In this document: positions 49,029-59,735 of the stretch, piece by piece
How positions within the stretch are numbered: position 1 is the stretch's first letter
Layout of the letters: each line of letters begins with the position of its first letter
Assembly (NCBI RefSeq): GCF_000410515.1
Contig: NC_021500.1
Location: 2,232,001 to 2,296,000, forward strand
DNA from: Enterobacter sp. R4-368
GTDB lineage: Bacteria > Pseudomonadota > Gammaproteobacteria > Enterobacterales > Enterobacteriaceae
Direction: 5' to 3'
Length of the DNA: 64,000 nucleotides
Made by a program: the position numbers and the translations under genes
Notes under the pieces: generated by a model
Databases searched by the model: none
Seen by the model: the letters and a program-made list of their open reading frames with translations, nothing else
What the model was told of the DNA's origin: nothing

Positions 49029-49856
49029 ATGACACATCCAACCGTGATTAAGCTTTCTGACGGCAACCTGATGCCGCAACTGGGTCTTGGCGTGTGGAAA
49101 GCGAGCAACGAGGAAGTGATAACCGCCATCCAAAAGGCGCTGGAGGTGGGATATCGCTCCATTGATACCGCCGCCGCCTATAAGAATGAAGAGGGCGTTG
49201 GCAAAGCCTTAGCCAATGCAGGGGTGCCGCGTGAGGAGTTGTTTATCACCACCAAGCTGTGGAATGACGATCAAAAACATCCCGCCGAAGCGCTGAAAAC
49301 CAGCCTGAAAAAGCTGCAACTGGATTACGTCGATCTGTATCTGATGCACTGGCCTGTTCCGGCTATCGATCATTACGTTGAGGCCTGGCAAGGCATGATC
49401 GAGCTGCAAAAACAGGGGCTGGTAAAAAGTATCGGCGTGTGTAATTTCGAGATCCACCATCTGCAAAAGATCATTGATGAAACCAGCGTGATCCCGGTTA
49501 TCAACCAGATCGAACTGCACCCGTTAATGCAGCAGCGGCAACTGCATGCCTGGAACGCGACGCATAAAATCCAGACCGAGTCCTGGAGCCCGCTGGCGCA
49601 GGGCGGCGAAGGGGTATTTGATCAGAAAATTATTCGCGATCTGGCGGATAAATACGGCAAAACGCCTGCTCAGGTGGTGATCCGCTGGCATCTTGATAAC
49701 GGCCTGGTGGTGATCCCGAAATCGGTTACACCTGCACGTATCGCCGAGAACTTTAACGTCTGGGATTTCCGCCTGGATAAAGACGAGCTGGCGGAGATCG
49801 CCAAACTGGATGCCGGTAAACGGCTGGGACCGGACCCGGATCAGTTTGGGGGTTAA
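49029..49856 (+). CDS. dkgA: 2,5-diketo-D-gluconate reductase A
   Basis: 275 residues, the E. coli length. AKR5-type: SIDTAAAYKNEEGVG (catalytic Asp/Tyr), TTKLWNDD (Lys), LMHWPVP (His), IPKSVTPARIAEN for NADPH. Reduces 2,5-diketogluconate, methylglyoxal and furfural. Follows yqhD and is co-regulated by YqhC. Confidence 0.95.
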   Translation: MTHPTVIKLSDGNLMPQLGLGVWKASNEEVITAIQKALEVGYRSIDTAAAYKNEEGVGKALANAGVPREELFITTKLWNDDQKHPAEALKTSLKKLQLDYVDLYLMHWPVPAIDHYVEAWQGMIELQKQGLVKSIGVCNFEIHHLQKIIDETSVIPVINQIELHPLMQQRQLHAWNATHKIQTESWSPLAQGGEGVFDQKIIRDLADKYGKTPAQVVIRWHLDNGLVVIPKSVTPARIAENFNVWDFRLDKDELAEIAKLDAGKRLGPDPDQFGG

Positions 49857-49864
49857 GTTTTTCT

Positions 49865-49897
49865 AAAAGGCCATAACGCTGTCGTTGTGGCCTTTTT
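49865..49897 (+). terminator. Terminator after dkgA
   Basis: AAAAGGCCA-T-AACG / CGTT-G-TGGCCTTTT with CTGT loop and five T. Nine bases past the dkgA stop. Confidence 0.92.
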
Positions 49898-49910
49898 GTT
49901 TAAAGAAAAT

Positions 49911-49939
49911 AAAAATCCCGGCATCTCGCCGGGATTTTT
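49911..49939. terminator. Bidirectional terminator between dkgA and ygiQ
   Basis: AAAAATCCCGGC / GCCGGGATTTTT with ATCTC loop, 12-bp perfect stem with A/T ends. It ends the convergent ygiQ transcript and backs up the dkgA terminator. Confidence 0.92.
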
Positions 49940-49945
49940 ATATGC

Positions 49946-52129
49946 TTAGCGCACGCGGGAGGCTTTTTTCTTCGCTGGCGCAGCGCCAGTGTTTTTGCCG
50001 TTGCTGCGCTGATGCACAATCGGCGTGTGCTTGGTTAGTGCCGGGCGCGACTGGCGATTCTGGCGACGCGCTTCGCGCATTTCATCAAGCGTAGGCGCCG
50101 GCACCAGGCATTCACGGCGCGAACCAATCAGGTGCTTTTTACCCATCGCTTCCAGTGCCTGGCGCAGCAGCGGCCAGTTGGCCGGATCGTGATAACGCAG
50201 CAGCGCTTTATGCAGACGGCGCTGTTTATCCCCTTTCGGCACCACCACTTCTTCGCTCTTGTAATCGATCTTCGACAGCGGGTTTTTCCCGGTGTAATAC
50301 ATGGTCGTCGAGTTAGCCAGCGGCGACGGATAGAAGTTCTGCACCTGGTCTAAGCGGAAGCGATGACGCTTGAGCCACAGCGCCAGGTTCACCATATCTT
50401 CATCGCGCGTGCCGGGGTGCGCAGAGATAAAGTACGGGATCAGATACTGCTCTTTACCCGCCTCTTTAGAATAGGTGTCGAACAGCTGTTTAAAGCGATC
50501 GTAGCTGCCCATTCCCGGTTTCATCATCTTCGACAGCGGCCCCTCTTCGGTATGCTCCGGGGCAATCTTCAGATAACCACCAACGTGATGCGTCGCCAGC
50601 TCTTTCACATAGCGCGGATCTTCCACCGCCAGATCGTAACGCACACCGGAAGCGATGAGGATCTTCTTGATGCCTTTCAGATCGCGGGCACGACGATAGA
50701 GATCGATCGTCGGCTGGTGGTTCGTGTCCATGTGCGGGCAGATATCCGGGTAAACGCAGGAGAGACGACGGCACGTCTGCTCGGCGCGCGGTGATTTACA
50801 GCGCAGCATATACATGTTGGCGGTTGGCCCGCCAAGATCGGAGATAACGCCGGTAAAACCGGGCACCGTGTCGCGAATCGCTTCGATTTCGTTGATGATG
50901 GAATCTTCGGAACGGCTCTGGATAATGCGCCCTTCATGCTCGGTGATCGAACAGAAAGAACACCCCCCAAAGCAGCCGCGCATGATGTTAATCGAGAAGC
51001 GGATCATCTCGTAAGCCGGGATACGGCTGTTACCGTATGCCGGATGCGGCACGCGCTTATAAGGCAGCGCAAAAACGCTGTCCATCTCTTCGGTTGAGAG
51101 CGGAATCGCTGGCGGGTTGATCCAGATGTAACGGTCGCCGTGCTTTTGCATCAGCGCACGGGCGCAGCCAGGGTTCGTTTCGTGGTGCAGAATGCGTGAC
51201 GCGTGCGCGTAGAGCACTTTATCGGCTTTCACCTTCTCAAAAGAAGGCAGCAGCACGTAGGTTTTTTCCCACGGTTTCGGGCGCGGCGGCTGAACGGTAA
51301 CACGTTTTGCTTCCTGCCCTTTCGGTTCTACCGGTTTGTTATCGGCACACGGCAGATCGTCGCCGTACGGATGTGGGATCGGATCGATTTTGCCCGGCGT
51401 ATCAAGGCGCGTGGAATCAACGCCGCTCCAGCCCGGCAGCGCTTCTTTGACGATGATCGCGGTGTTACGCACGTCGCGGATTTCACCGATCGGTTCACCG
51501 GCAGCGAGGCGATGCGCCACTTCCACCAGCGGGCGCTCGCCGTTACCAAACATCAGCATGTCAGCTTTGGCATCGATCAGCACCGATCGACGCACGGTAT
51601 CGGACCAGTAATCGTAATGCGCGGTACGGCGCAGGCTGGCCTCGATGCCGCCGAGGATCACCGGCACATCTTTCCACGCTTCTTTACAGCGCTGGGTATA
51701 AACCAGCGTCGCGCGATCCGGACGTTTACCGGCGACGTTATCCGGCGTGTAAGCGTCGTCATGGCGCAGCTTACGATCGGCGGTGTAGCGGTTGATCATC
51801 GAGTCCATGTTGCCAGCGGTCACGCCGAAGAACAGGTTCGGTTTACCGAGGCGCATAAAGTCGTCTTTGCTGTTCCAGTCCGGCTGGGCGATGATGCCAA
51901 CGCGAAAGCCCTGCGCTTCCAGCATACGGCCGCAAATCGCCATGCCGAAACTCGGGTGGTCGACGTAAGCATCCCCCGTCACCAGAATGATGTCGCAGCT
52001 ATCCCAGCCAAGTTGATCCATCTCTTCGCGCGACATTGGCAAAAACGGCGCGGGGCCGAAGCAGGCCGCCCAGTACTGGGGCCATGAGAAAAGGTCACGA
52101 TCCGGTTGGATCAGGGATATTGCGCTCAT
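49946..52129 (-). CDS. ygiQ: YgiQ-family radical SAM protein
   Basis: 727 residues (E. coli 739). Radical SAM cluster CFGGCSFCS in the middle, preceded by a B12-binding-like N-terminal domain ([19 protein letters not shown]). The C-terminal ~50 residues are basic, low-complexity (KKKASRVR). Substrate unknown. Stops just after the shared terminator. Confidence 0.94.
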   Translation of the reverse strand: MSAISLIQPDRDLFSWPQYWAACFGPAPFLPMSREEMDQLGWDSCDIILVTGDAYVDHPSFGMAICGRMLEAQGFRVGIIAQPDWNSKDDFMRLGKPNLFFGVTAGNMDSMINRYTADRKLRHDDAYTPDNVAGKRPDRATLVYTQRCKEAWKDVPVILGGIEASLRRTAHYDYWSDTVRRSVLIDAKADMLMFGNGERPLVEVAHRLAAGEPIGEIRDVRNTAIIVKEALPGWSGVDSTRLDTPGKIDPIPHPYGDDLPCADNKPVEPKGQEAKRVTVQPPRPKPWEKTYVLLPSFEKVKADKVLYAHASRILHHETNPGCARALMQKHGDRYIWINPPAIPLSTEEMDSVFALPYKRVPHPAYGNSRIPAYEMIRFSINIMRGCFGGCSFCSITEHEGRIIQSRSEDSIINEIEAIRDTVPGFTGVISDLGGPTANMYMLRCKSPRAEQTCRRLSCVYPDICPHMDTNHQPTIDLYRRARDLKGIKKILIASGVRYDLAVEDPRYVKELATHHVGGYLKIAPEHTEEGPLSKMMKPGMGSYDRFKQLFDTYSKEAGKEQYLIPYFISAHPGTRDEDMVNLALWLKRHRFRLDQVQNFYPSPLANSTTMYYTGKNPLSKIDYKSEEVVVPKGDKQRRLHKALLRYHDPANWPLLRQALEAMGKKHLIGSRRECLVPAPTLDEMREARRQNRQSRPALTKHTPIVHQRSNGKNTGAAPAKKKASRVR

Positions 52130-52250
52130 CTTGCTTCCAAAGGTGGTAAAAAAATCATCAAAGGGCGGCGATTATACGCCGTAAACTTGCATGAAATGAA
52201 GGAGGATTTTGTCAAGGCCTGATAAGCGCGCAGCCACCAGGCCTGCTCAG

Positions 52251-53663
52251 TTATGGCGCGGGGTTCACCAGCAGTTGCCCCATCGAACCGCGATCGGCCA
52301 TTTCCAGCGTCTGGCTGTGATACTGGAACGGGAAGTGCGGCCACGAAGGCTGACCAAACCACACCAGCAACTCAACCTGCCCATCAATCCAGACCGTATC
52401 TTTCCAGCCCCGATCTTCCGGGAAAGGCATCGCGCCATTCACGTTACGCACCAGGAACATGACGCCTTCAATATGGAACGACTGCGGCATCTCCGCACGC
52501 ACCGTCCAGCGCTCCCAGGTGCCCTGCTGGGCGGTAATATCGATACGCTGCGTATCCCACAGCTGGCCGTTAATGCCCGGATCGCTGCCCAGGGTAATGT
52601 CGCGGTTGCGGGTTGGCGTACCGGCCTGAATGTCGGACGGCAACAGGCGCATCGGCAGCGTGTCGGTGACCAGCGGCAGCAGGCCGGTCGGTCGCAGCGT
52701 CAATACCAGCGTGGAGATCAAAATGCTCGACGGCTCAAAGAAGCCGCGCAGGCGGTCCATAATGCTCGCCGCTTCACCGCAGGTGATCGACACTTCATCG
52801 CCATTGGTCATATCCACCAGCACTTCGCGCCGCTCACCCGGTGCCAGCGAAAGCTGTTTAACCGAAACAGGCGCGGGTAAAAAACCCTGATCGCCGGCGA
52901 TCACATGCAGTGCTCGACCATCGCTCATTTGCAATTGATAACGGCGGGAGTTTGAGGCATTTAACAGACGCAGACGCACCCAGCCGCGAGAGACTTCGAC
53001 ATACGGGCTTTGCGCACCGTTGACCATCAGCGTATCACCGACAAATCCACCGCTGCCCGGCTCGCTGTATTCCGGCGTGCCGAAATTATCCAGCCGTTTG
53101 TCCTGAATAATGACCGGGAAATCATCCACGCCGTAGTGCTTAGGAATCGGTAGTGATTTGCTGATCTCATCTTCGACCAGCCACATTCCGGCCAGGCCGT
53201 TATACACCTGCAGCGCGGTACGGTTCGGCGTATTGGCGTGATACCACAGCGTCCCCGCGCTCTGGCGGATCGGCAGTACCGGCGCCCAGTCGTTATTGGC
53301 GGTCATCATACGCGCCGCGCCGCCGATAAGCGGGCCTGGCACCTGCAAACCGCTCACGGTCATTGCCACGTTTTCCGCCAGCCGGTTGCTATAAATCAGC
53401 TTAACGTCATCGCCGTTCCAGACGCGGATCGTCGGCCCGAGATAACGCCCGTTAATGCCGGAAACCTGCGCCCGCGTGCCGGTGGCAAAAGACCAGTGCG
53501 CGCGTTGTAAGGTCATAAACAGCGGCTGACCGCGCCGGGATTCCAGCAGCGGAGGAATGGGTAACGGCGGTTGCGGCCCGGCAGCATTTGCCCTCAGCGG
53601 CACCGCGCCTGCACAAAGCGCAACCCCGGATGCCTGAAGAAACTGACGCCGACTGAGTGACAT
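52251..53663 (-). CDS. ftsP: Cell division protein FtsP (SufI)
   Basis: 470 residues. Tat signal SLSRRQFLQASG, then three cupredoxin domains related to multicopper oxidases but without the full copper-ligand set. It protects the septal ring under stress, in the periplasm. Same strand as plsC and downstream of it by 70 bases. Confidence 0.95.
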   Translation of the reverse strand: MSLSRRQFLQASGVALCAGAVPLRANAAGPQPPLPIPPLLESRRGQPLFMTLQRAHWSFATGTRAQVSGINGRYLGPTIRVWNGDDVKLIYSNRLAENVAMTVSGLQVPGPLIGGAARMMTANNDWAPVLPIRQSAGTLWYHANTPNRTALQVYNGLAGMWLVEDEISKSLPIPKHYGVDDFPVIIQDKRLDNFGTPEYSEPGSGGFVGDTLMVNGAQSPYVEVSRGWVRLRLLNASNSRRYQLQMSDGRALHVIAGDQGFLPAPVSVKQLSLAPGERREVLVDMTNGDEVSITCGEAASIMDRLRGFFEPSSILISTLVLTLRPTGLLPLVTDTLPMRLLPSDIQAGTPTRNRDITLGSDPGINGQLWDTQRIDITAQQGTWERWTVRAEMPQSFHIEGVMFLVRNVNGAMPFPEDRGWKDTVWIDGQVELLVWFGQPSWPHFPFQYHSQTLEMADRGSMGQLLVNPAP

Positions 53664-53693
53664 ATTTGCTCCGTGTAAAACTGACTCAATGCG

Positions 53694-53715
53694 CCGGAGG
53701 TTTTCGCTCCTCCGG
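53694..53715 (-). terminator. Hairpin between plsC and ftsP
   Basis: CCGGAGG / CCTCCGG, 7 bp, 8-base loop. The minus-strand side has no U-run, so it is a weak terminator or a leader structure before ftsP. Confidence 0.45.
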
Positions 53716-53734
53716 TGTTGCGAAATAAAACAGG

Positions 53735-54472
53735 TTAAACCCGGCCGGTTGCTTCGCGTTCTGCAACTTCTTTATCGAGCTCTGCAATTTTTGCCGCCAT
53801 CAGTTCGCGACAGTGCGTCGCCAGCTGGCGTACCTGATCTTTACCAAATTGCGAAACATCAACCGGCGGCAGCATCTCGACAATCACCAGCCCGTTGCGC
53901 AGGCGGTTAAGGTTAACTTTGTTTGCGTTGTTGGAAACACACACCGGAATGATTGGAACACCGGCGGCAATCGCCGCATGAAACGCGCCGGTTTTAAACG
54001 GCAGTAAACCGCGACCGCGGCTGCGGGTGCCTTCCGGGAACATCCAGATGGAAATATTGCGTTTCTGGATCTGTTTCACCACTTCGGCAATGGTGCCGTG
54101 CGCTTTTGCGCGGTTATCGCGATCGATGAGCAGGTTGCCAGTCAGCCAGTAAAGCTGCCCGAAGAACGGCACCCAGAGCAGGCTTTTCTTACCGACAGTG
54201 ACCGTTGGCGGCAGCACAATACTGGAGGCGGTCACCATATCGTAGTTGCTCTGGTGGTTAGCAATATAGATAGCGTTGCCAAACTTTTCCGCGCCTGCCG
54301 GCAGACGGGTTTCGACTTTCAGACCAAAGACCGGCGCAAGGCGACCGAACATATGGCCGAAGGTAGCAACGTGTTTAGGATTACGCGGACTGAATAAACA
54401 ATAGAGAGAGCCGAATACGCACACCAGAATGGAGTAGATGACGACAATAATGACGCGAAAAATGAATAGCAT
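53735..54472 (-). CDS. plsC: 1-acyl-sn-glycerol-3-phosphate acyltransferase
   Basis: 245 residues, the E. coli length. Acyltransferase motif NHQSNYD (H73, D78), motif III FPEGTRSRGRG, and an N-terminal membrane helix. It makes phosphatidic acid at the inner membrane. Confidence 0.97.
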   Translation of the reverse strand: MLFIFRVIIVVIYSILVCVFGSLYCLFSPRNPKHVATFGHMFGRLAPVFGLKVETRLPAGAEKFGNAIYIANHQSNYDMVTASSIVLPPTVTVGKKSLLWVPFFGQLYWLTGNLLIDRDNRAKAHGTIAEVVKQIQKRNISIWMFPEGTRSRGRGLLPFKTGAFHAAIAAGVPIIPVCVSNNANKVNLNRLRNGLVIVEMLPPVDVSQFGKDQVRQLATHCRELMAAKIAELDKEVAEREATGRV

Positions 54473-54573
54473 AACAAACCTCTGAAGCCCATACCTTTGA
54501 GCATTATATACACGCCAGCGCCATCACGCTGAAACTGGCTGTGTCGCCGTCGACCCGCAACGGGCCTGGGCTA

Positions 54574-54615
54574 TTTTTTTAAAGGCCGCAGTAGGGTGTG
54601 CGGCCTTTAAAAAAA
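54574..54615. terminator. Strong bidirectional terminator between parC and plsC
   Basis: TTTTTTTAAAGGCCGCA / TGCGGCCTTTAAAAAAA, a 17-bp stem with an 8-base loop. T and A runs sit in the stem ends, so it can act in both directions. Confidence 0.85.
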
Positions 54616-54677
54616 CGTATTGTTAATCGCAATGCACGAATTAACAACGCTTTTACGGGAAATTTTCTCAGAAAGAT

Positions 54678-54700
54678 CTCCCCACCGGGAAGGTGGGGAG
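54678..54700 (-). terminator. Hairpin just after parC
   Basis: CTCCCCACC / GGTGGGGAG, 9 bp, GGGAA loop, 15 bases past the parC stop. Followed on the minus strand by ATCTTTCTGAG, a poor U-run; the palindrome at 54574-54615 is the stronger stop. Confidence 0.6.
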
Positions 54701-54714
54701 CCTGGCGGCGAAGA

Positions 54715-56973
54715 TTACTCTTCGCTGTCGCCCGCACCCGGGCGGGAAGGCGCGTCAATCTCGACGCGATCAATTTTTTGCAGGCCGCGCATCAGCGTAC
54801 CGCGACGTCCGCGCTCGCCCTGCACTTTTTGCAGCTCTTCCGGACGCAGTTTGATTTTACGTTTGCCCACGTGGATGGTCAGCGTGCTTTGTGGCGGCAG
54901 CAAATAGAGATGCGCAAGATTATCTGCCCCTGTCGCCGCATCAGCGGAAGGGATACCGATAATCTTGTTGCCTTTACCTTTCGACAACTGCGGCAGCTCG
55001 TTGACCGGGAACATCAACATGCGGCCCGCCGCAGTAATCGCCAGCAGCATGTCGCTGTCGTTCTCGATCTCCAGCGGCGGCATCACTTTGGCGTTTTCCG
55101 GCAGGCTGATCAGCGTCTTACCGGCACGGTTACGCGCCACTAAGTCGTTGAAGGTACAAACGAAGCCATAACCCGCATCGGACGCCATCAGCAGTTTTTG
55201 GTCCTCGTTGCTCATCATCATATGCTCAACGGTCGCCCCCGGCGGCAGCGTCAGCTTACCGGTTAACGGCTCGCCCTGGCCGCGTGCGGAAGGCAGCGTA
55301 ATCGGGTCGATGGCGTAGCTGCGCCCGGTGGTATCAATAAACACCACCGGCTGGTTGCTCTTGCCTTTCACAGAAGACTTCCAGCTATCGCCCGCTTTGT
55401 AGCTCAGCCCCTGCGCGTCAATGTCGTGGCCTTTGGCGCTGCGCACCCAGCCCATTTGCGACAGCACAATGGTCACCGGTTCAGACGGTTGCATATCGTG
55501 CTCGTTCATCGCTTTCGCTTCTTCGCGCTCGTGCAGCGGTGAACGACGATCGTCGCCAAATGCGTCGGCATCGGCTTGCAGCTCTTTTTTCAGCAGGTTG
55601 TTCATCTTGCGCTCAGAGGCCAGGATCGCCTGCAATTGATCGCGCTCTTTTGCAAGATCGTCCTGCTCGCCGCGGATCTTCATCTCTTCCAGTTTGGCGA
55701 GGTGGCGCAGTTTTAACTCAAGGATCGCTTCCGCCTGCGTTTCGCTGAGACCAAAGCGCGACATCAGCGCCGGTTTCGGCTCATCTTCCGTACGGATGAT
55801 TTCGATCACTTCGTCGATATTGAGAAACGCCACCAGCAAACCTTCGAGGATATGCAGGCGCTTGAGCACTTTATCCAGCCGGTGATTCAGGCGGCGGCGC
55901 ACGGTATCACGGCGAAACGCCAGCCACTCGGTGAGGATCTCCAGCAGGTTTTTCACCGCCGGGCGGCCATCCAGGCCGATCATGTTCAGGTTGATGCGGT
56001 AGCTTTTTTCCAGATCGGTGGTGGCGAACAGGTGGTTCATCACCTGTTCCATATCCACGCGGTTGGAGCGCGGCACAATCACCAGACGCGTCGGGTTTTC
56101 ATGATCCGATTCGTCACGCAGATCGTCGACCATCGGCAGCTTTTTATTGCGCATCTGGCTGGCGATCTGCTCCAGTACGCGCGCGCCGGAAACCTGGTGC
56201 GGCAGCGCAGTAATGACCACTGCGCCATCCTCTTTTTTCCACACCGCGCGCATACGCACCGAACCGCGACCGTTCTGGTAGATTTTGCGAATCTCAGCGC
56301 GGGAGGTGATGATTTCCGCTTCGGTTGGGTAGTCCGGGCCCTGCACGATATCCAGCAGCTCATCGAGCGTGGTTTTCGGTTGTTCGATCAGGGTAATCGC
56401 CGCGTTGGCTACTTCACGCAGGTTATGCGGCGGAATATCCGTCGCCATCCCCACGGCAATACCGGTGGTACCGTTGAGCAGGATATTCGGCAGGCGGGCA
56501 GGCAGCATTTTCGGCTCCTGCATCGTGCCGTCGAAGTTCGGCACCCAGTCAACGGTGCCTTGTCCCAGTTCGCTCAGCAGCAGCTCGGCGTATTTGGAGA
56601 GACGGGATTCGGTGTAACGCATCGCCGCGAAGGACTTCGGATCGTCCGGCGCCCCCCAGTTGCCCTGGCCATCGACCAGCGGGTAACGGTAGGAGAACGG
56701 CTGCGCCATCAGCACCATCGCTTCATAGCAGGCGCTGTCGCCGTGCGGATGGTATTTACCCAGCACGTCACCCACGGTACGGGCGGATTTTTTGAACTTC
56801 GCGCTGGCGTTCAGCCCCAGTTCTGACATTGCGTAAACGATGCGACGCTGAACGGGTTTCAGGCCATCACCGATAAACGGCAACGCACGATCCATGATGA
56901 CGTACATGGAGTAGTTCAGGTATGCGTTTTCCGTAAATTCATGCAGCGCAAGGCGCTCTGCCATATCGCTCAT
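54715..56973 (-). CDS. parC: DNA topoisomerase IV subunit A
   Basis: 752 residues, the E. coli length and nearly identical at the N-terminus. Catalytic Tyr120 in [14 protein letters not shown]. The quinolone region is [13 protein letters not shown], with wild-type Ser80 and Glu84. With ParE it decatenates daughter chromosomes. Confidence 0.98.
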   Translation of the reverse strand: MSDMAERLALHEFTENAYLNYSMYVIMDRALPFIGDGLKPVQRRIVYAMSELGLNASAKFKKSARTVGDVLGKYHPHGDSACYEAMVLMAQPFSYRYPLVDGQGNWGAPDDPKSFAAMRYTESRLSKYAELLLSELGQGTVDWVPNFDGTMQEPKMLPARLPNILLNGTTGIAVGMATDIPPHNLREVANAAITLIEQPKTTLDELLDIVQGPDYPTEAEIITSRAEIRKIYQNGRGSVRMRAVWKKEDGAVVITALPHQVSGARVLEQIASQMRNKKLPMVDDLRDESDHENPTRLVIVPRSNRVDMEQVMNHLFATTDLEKSYRINLNMIGLDGRPAVKNLLEILTEWLAFRRDTVRRRLNHRLDKVLKRLHILEGLLVAFLNIDEVIEIIRTEDEPKPALMSRFGLSETQAEAILELKLRHLAKLEEMKIRGEQDDLAKERDQLQAILASERKMNNLLKKELQADADAFGDDRRSPLHEREEAKAMNEHDMQPSEPVTIVLSQMGWVRSAKGHDIDAQGLSYKAGDSWKSSVKGKSNQPVVFIDTTGRSYAIDPITLPSARGQGEPLTGKLTLPPGATVEHMMMSNEDQKLLMASDAGYGFVCTFNDLVARNRAGKTLISLPENAKVMPPLEIENDSDMLLAITAAGRMLMFPVNELPQLSKGKGNKIIGIPSADAATGADNLAHLYLLPPQSTLTIHVGKRKIKLRPEELQKVQGERGRRGTLMRGLQKIDRVEIDAPSRPGAGDSEE

Positions 56974-57010
56974 TAATCGTGATTCCTCAACGTATGCGCC
57001 CGCCTGTGCG

Positions 57011-57047
57011 GCGGCAATATTGCCGCAGATACTACCTTATCTGCGGC
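57011..57047 (-). other. Two mutually exclusive hairpins upstream of parC
   Basis: GCCGCAGAT / ATCTGCGGC (57022-57030 with 57039-57047) and the perfect palindrome GCGGCAATATTGCCGC (57011-57026) share five bases, so only one can form. They lie between ygiW and parC on the same strand. Confidence 0.5.
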
Positions 57048-57091
57048 GAGGAGTCATAGCGATGAGCGATTTTTTCACGCGCGTTTAGCGC

Positions 57092-57481
57092 TTACTGAGT
57101 GACTTTGCGGATCTCTTTGACATCTATTTCTACCGAATTCCAGTCTTTATCGACTTCGCCCTGGATCTCTACCGTATCTTGTGGCCCAACGGTCACGCCG
57201 TTCCAGCGCTTGTGGTTGATATCGATATTGATGGTGCCAGTCGAATCTTTAAACAGGTAGGTATCATCAGAGATGCGCTCGACAATATTACCGCGCAGCG
57301 TCACCCAGGCGTCGTCGCGCAGTGATTTCGCGCTTTCAACAGTGGCTTTGCTGCCGTTCGGCCCGGTAAAACCGCCGCTCTGCGAGGTTGCGCCCGGCCC
57401 GGTGAAACCGCCCGTATTCGCCGCGAAAACGGGTGCGGAACAGAGTGTGAGAACAGCGACAAGTGCAGCAATCTTTTTCAT
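57092..57481 (-). CDS. ygiW: YgiW/VisP-type periplasmic OB-fold stress protein
   Basis: 129 residues. Signal peptide ending VFAA, two GGFTGP repeats, then the bacterial OB-fold (RDDAWVTLRGNIVERISDD, YLFKDSTGTINIDI). It binds small ligands such as peptidoglycan pieces in Salmonella and links to stress tolerance and QseBC. Divergent from qseBC. Confidence 0.93.
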   Translation of the reverse strand: MKKIAALVAVLTLCSAPVFAANTGGFTGPGATSQSGGFTGPNGSKATVESAKSLRDDAWVTLRGNIVERISDDTYLFKDSTGTINIDINHKRWNGVTVGPQDTVEIQGEVDKDWNSVEIDVKEIRKVTQ

Positions 57482-57501
57482 GTTTTATCTCCCTTACGAT
57501 G

Positions 57502-57544
57502 GTTAACGTCCATTTAACCCGTCACTCCTTAACGACTTCTTAAC
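57502..57544 (+). promoter_or_regulatory. Two PmrA/QseB-type direct-repeat sites
   Basis: GTTAAC-GTCCA-TTTAAC (57502-57518) and CTTAAC-GACTT-CTTAAC (57528-57544): each a hexamer repeat with 5-base spacing, as in PmrA/BasR and QseB boxes (YTTAAK-N5-YTTAAK). They lie between divergent ygiW and qseB, so QseB or PmrA could act on both. Confidence 0.65.
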
Positions 57545-57625
57545 GGGAAAAAAGATTATTTTCCGCTGTACATTGTCGACCAGCAGCGGTTTTACTGCCA
57601 ATAACACGGAGTGAAAGGAGGCAAA

Positions 57626-58285
57626 ATGCGCATTTTACTGGTGGAAGATGACACGCTCATCGGTGACGGTTTAAAAGCCGGGCTGGGCAAAAAAGGCTTC
57701 AGCGTCGACTGGTTTACCGATGGCAAACAAGGCAAGGCCGCCCTGTTTAGCGCGCCTTATGATGCAGTGATCCTCGACTTAACGCTGCCCGGCATCGACG
57801 GGCTGGATATTCTGCGCGACTGGCGCGAGCAAAAGCGCGTGGAACCAGTGTTAATCCTCACCGCACGCGATGCCATCGACCAGCGCGTTGAAGGACTGCG
57901 GCTGGGCGCAGATGATTATCTGTGCAAACCGTTCGCGCTGGTTGAAGTGGCGGCAAGGCTCGAAGTGCTTATTCGCCGCCGCCACGGGCAGACGCACAGC
58001 GTGCTGCGCCATGGCAACGTCACGCTCGATCCCGGTAATCTGGTCGCCACGCTTGACGGCGAAACGCTGGCGCTAAAACCGAAAGAGTTCGCCCTGCTGG
58101 AACTGCTGCTGCGTAATGCCGGGCGCGTGCTGCCGCGTAAATTAATCGAAGAGAAACTCTATACCTGGGACGACGAGGTCACCAGCAACGCGGTGGAAGT
58201 GCATGTACACCATTTACGCCGCAAGCTCGGTACGGCGTTTATCCGCACCGTTCATGGCATCGGTTATACCCTGGGAGACGCATGA
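57626..58285 (+). CDS. qseB: Response regulator QseB
   Basis: 219 residues. Receiver domain with phosphorylation Asp51 (VILDLTLPG) and the conserved Lys in CKPF, then an OmpR-type winged helix ([19 protein letters not shown]). AAGGAGG five bases before the ATG. Partner of QseC; controls flagella and virulence in E. coli. Confidence 0.96.
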   Translation: MRILLVEDDTLIGDGLKAGLGKKGFSVDWFTDGKQGKAALFSAPYDAVILDLTLPGIDGLDILRDWREQKRVEPVLILTARDAIDQRVEGLRLGADDYLCKPFALVEVAARLEVLIRRRHGQTHSVLRHGNVTLDPGNLVATLDGETLALKPKEFALLELLLRNAGRVLPRKLIEEKLYTWDDEVTSNAVEVHVHHLRRKLGTAFIRTVHGIGYTLGDA

Positions 58286-59628
58286 AACTGACCCGCCCGC
58301 TGAGTTTACGCCTGCGCCTGACGATGCTCTTTTTACTGCTCTCGATGGTCGCCTGGCTCAGCGCCAGTCTCGTTGCCTGGCAACAAACCCGCGATAAACT
58401 CGACAAACTGTTTGATACCCAGCAAACGCTATTTGCCAAACGGCTGAGCGTGATGGAGTTTGAGCCGCTGAAAAACGCCGCGCCGTCGCTCGGTAAAAAG
58501 AAGATCAAACACGGCCATCTGGATGATGACGCGCTGGCTTTCGCTATCTACTCGACTGACGGCAACATGCTGCTGAACGATGGCGAAAACGGCAAAGCGA
58601 TCCCCTATAACTACCGAAGGGAAGGGTTTGAGAACGGACAGCTACGTGATGACGACGATCAATGGCGTTTTCTGTGGCTTACTGCGCCGAACGGGAAATT
58701 CCGTGTGGTGGTCGGCCAGGAGTGGGATTATCGCCACGAGATGGCGCTAGAGATCATCACCTCGCAGCTTACTCCGTGGCTTATCGCCCTGCCTCTGATG
58801 CTGGTGCTGTTAATCGTATTGCTGAGCCTGGAATTGCGGCCGCTGAAAAAACTGGCGCAGGCGCTGCGCTCACGGGCGCCGGATCGTGCCGATCCGCTCA
58901 GTAACGAGGGCGTTCCCAATGAAGTGCGCCCGTTGGTGGATGCGCTGAACCAACTCTTTGACCGCACGCACAGAATGATGCAGCGTGAACGCCGCTTTAC
59001 GTCTGATGCCGCGCATGAGTTACGCAGCCCGCTGGCGGCGCTGAAAGTGCAAACCGAGGTCGCACAGCTTTCCGATGACGATCCCGCCGCACAGCAAAAA
59101 GCCCTTGCCCAGTTGCACGTGGGTATCGATCGCGCCACGCGTCTGGTGGATCAATTACTCACCCTTTCGCGGCTCGACTCGCTTGATGATCTCGACGATC
59201 TGCAAACGGTTTCTCTGGCGGAGCTACTGCAGTCGGCGGTAATGGAGATTTACCCGACAGCGCAGCAAGCAGGTATCGATATACGCCTGCATCTCAATGC
59301 CCCTGCTGTCAGCCGCCAGGCGCAACCGCTTTTGCTTAGCCTGCTGGTGCGTAATCTGCTGGATAATGCTCTTCGCTACAGCCCGCCAGGCAGCGTGGTC
59401 GATGTAACGCTGGACGACACCGCCTTTAGCGTTAGCGATAATGGCCCCGGTATTGACGATGAAGCGCTGGCGCGCATTGGCGAGCGTTTTTATCGCCCGC
59501 CGGGACAAACGCAAACCGGCAGTGGGCTGGGGTTATCAATTGTGCAACGCATTGCCCGCCTGCATCACCTGCGCGTCACGTTTGGCAATCATCCGCAAGG
59601 CGGTTTTATCGCGCACGTGAGCTGGTAG
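58282..59628 (+). CDS. qseC: Sensor kinase QseC
   Basis: 448 residues. Two membrane helices (~residues 12-32 and ~160-182) around a periplasmic sensor domain, then dimerisation/histidine region [13 protein letters not shown], the N box and DNGPGIDDE, and [12 protein letters not shown]. Senses autoinducer-3/adrenergic signals. Overlaps qseB by four bases (ATGA). Confidence 0.95.
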   Translation: MKLTRPLSLRLRLTMLFLLLSMVAWLSASLVAWQQTRDKLDKLFDTQQTLFAKRLSVMEFEPLKNAAPSLGKKKIKHGHLDDDALAFAIYSTDGNMLLNDGENGKAIPYNYRREGFENGQLRDDDDQWRFLWLTAPNGKFRVVVGQEWDYRHEMALEIITSQLTPWLIALPLMLVLLIVLLSLELRPLKKLAQALRSRAPDRADPLSNEGVPNEVRPLVDALNQLFDRTHRMMQRERRFTSDAAHELRSPLAALKVQTEVAQLSDDDPAAQQKALAQLHVGIDRATRLVDQLLTLSRLDSLDDLDDLQTVSLAELLQSAVMEIYPTAQQAGIDIRLHLNAPAVSRQAQPLLLSLLVRNLLDNALRYSPPGSVVDVTLDDTAFSVSDNGPGIDDEALARIGERFYRPPGQTQTGSGLGLSIVQRIARLHHLRVTFGNHPQGGFIAHVSW

Positions 59629-59735
59629 CGGCGTTTATTGCGGCTCAAGCAAAAGTCTTTGCACGTTTTGCCAATTTTTCCGCACCGTTGATACGGTTAA
59701 AATCGTGGTCAAACGCATTTAACCAAGGATTACTA

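Noticed and set aside
56700..56760. Quinolone-resistance substitutions in ParC
   Set aside because: Ser80 and Glu84 are both wild type.
55852..56826. 324-codon frame antisense to parC
   Set aside because: parC is essentially identical to E. coli here; this frame is its shadow.
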